NCBI GenBank assembly: GCA_024742665.1
Contig: JANSYA010000008.1
Location: forward strand, 1-64,000
Direction: 5' to 3'
DNA from: a bacterium
GTDB lineage: Bacteria > Spirochaetota > Leptospiria > Leptospirales > Leptonemataceae
DNA length: 64,000 bases
Of the stretch, positions 63,570 to 64,000 are shown one piece after another; the first letter of the stretch is position 1; the number at the start of each line of letters is the position of its first letter. The position numbers and the translations under genes were made by a program. Under the pieces are notes generated by a model that was given only the letters and a program-made list of their open reading frames with translations, was not told the origin of the DNA and searched no databases.

Positions 63570-64000
63570 TCAGCCGGCTTCGGGTTCGTGCCAGACGCCG
63601 TTGTCTTTTAGCAAATTGACCAGCTCTTCGTCGGCGATATTCGACGGGATATTCGGCTTCACGATTTCTTTGCCTTTGTAGAGATGGATGTGGCCGGGAG
63701 CGGCGCCGACGTAACCGAAGTCAGCGTCGGCCATTTCTCCGGGGCCGTTGACGATGCAGCCCATCACGGCGATCTTCACGCCTTTCAGATGGCCGGTCTT
63801 CGCCTTAATCCGGGCGGTGGTTGTTTGCAGATCGAAGAGCGTGCGACCACAGGACGGACATGATATAAATTCCGTTTTCGAAAGCCGCAGGCGCACGCCC
63901 TGCAATAAATCCAGCCCGAGCTTTAATAGAGCGTCGGATCCCTCCGGGCTGACGGGCGATCCTGCCGCAAACTGCGCGCAGTCTGTAGGCACCGGCAGGA
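63570..64000 (-). CDS. ispG: IspG, 3' part (truncated by window end)
   Basis: The last ~140 residues of 4-hydroxy-3-methylbut-2-enyl-diphosphate synthase (MEP pathway) are present; the gene continues beyond 64000. Cluster ligands are Cys in ISCPSCGRT and Cys/Glu in GCIVNGPGE, and ADADFGYVG is typical. A GTG at 63992 lies in frame but is not the start. Whether this is the short bacterial or the long (plant, Chlamydia and Leptospira-like) form cannot be told without the N-terminus. It is convergent with the M23 gene. Confidence 0.93.
   Translation of the reverse strand, partial: LPVPTDCAQFAAGSPVSPEGSDALLKLGLDLLQGVRLRLSKTEFISCPSCGRTLFDLQTTTARIKAKTGHLKGVKIAVMGCIVNGPGEMADADFGYVGAAPGHIHLYKGKEIVKPNIPSNIADEELVNLLKDNGVWHEPEAG

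Overview
The window looks like chromosome of a free-living, aerobic, LPS-bearing spirochete, most likely a GC-rich member of the Leptospirales (inference). The main reasons are a P83/100-family antigen homologue (37708-39510), a very long TPR membrane protein with the architecture of the periplasmic flagellar collar protein FlcA (56662-60501), an ExbB-ExbD-ExbD-TonB operon, a 7TMR-DISM adenylate cyclase, MqnC of the futalosine menaquinone route, and many short-lipobox lipoproteins. A cytochrome caa3 oxidase, KatG and an O-antigen-ligase-like protein argue against the host-restricted Borrelia/Treponema lineages.

Layout. 1-300: a nested inverted repeat that may be a MITE, with a perfect -10 hexamer just beyond its end. 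300-4332: a midasin-like AAA-AAA-VWA protein and a gamma-carbonic anhydrase. 4402-9721: STAS protein, an outer-membrane barrel (possibly omptin-fold), a TlpA-like thioredoxin overlapping a long-form GMP synthetase, and two VOC proteins. 9718-18235: adenylate cyclase, KatG, tRNA-Leu(UAA), tRNA-Cys(GCA) and a DUF255 protein. 18554-23439: a complete sco-coxB-coxA-coxC-coxD operon for an A2-type caa3 oxidase. 23539-28477: MORN lipoprotein, alpha/beta hydrolase, secreted metzincin, SnoaL-like protein, AraC regulator and a small lipoprotein. 28530-33341: tRNA-Thr(CGU), a heterodisulfide-reductase-like membrane Fe-S protein (possible ETF:menaquinone oxidoreductase), MqnC, an EVE protein and a small membrane protein. 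33355-37582: an autoregulated-looking tetR-oxidoreductase pair, two tandem HhH-GPD DNA glycosylases and a Cys-rich exported protein.

37708-54390: P83/100 divergent from mfd, then an envelope-rich stretch with a SurA-N lipoprotein, an anchored helical protein, a 34-residue basic protein, a TPR protein, a LolB-like lipoprotein, an O-antigen ligase-like protein, a lipoprotein and the TonB energising operon. 54701-64000: thiS-thiE, a WecG-type glycosyltransferase, the FlcA-like protein with a several-hundred-residue Gly-Asp-Leu repeat, a secreted double glycogen-binding-type domain protein, an M23 endopeptidase-like protein and the 3' end of ispG.

Two themes join the genes. One is menaquinone-linked respiration: MqnC, the HDR-like protein and the caa3 oxidase with its SCO assembly factor. 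The other is envelope and periplasm construction: lipoproteins, TonB system, M23 protein and collar protein. No CRISPR array, phage block or complete insertion sequence was seen. All family assignments were made by reading motifs by eye, without database searches.
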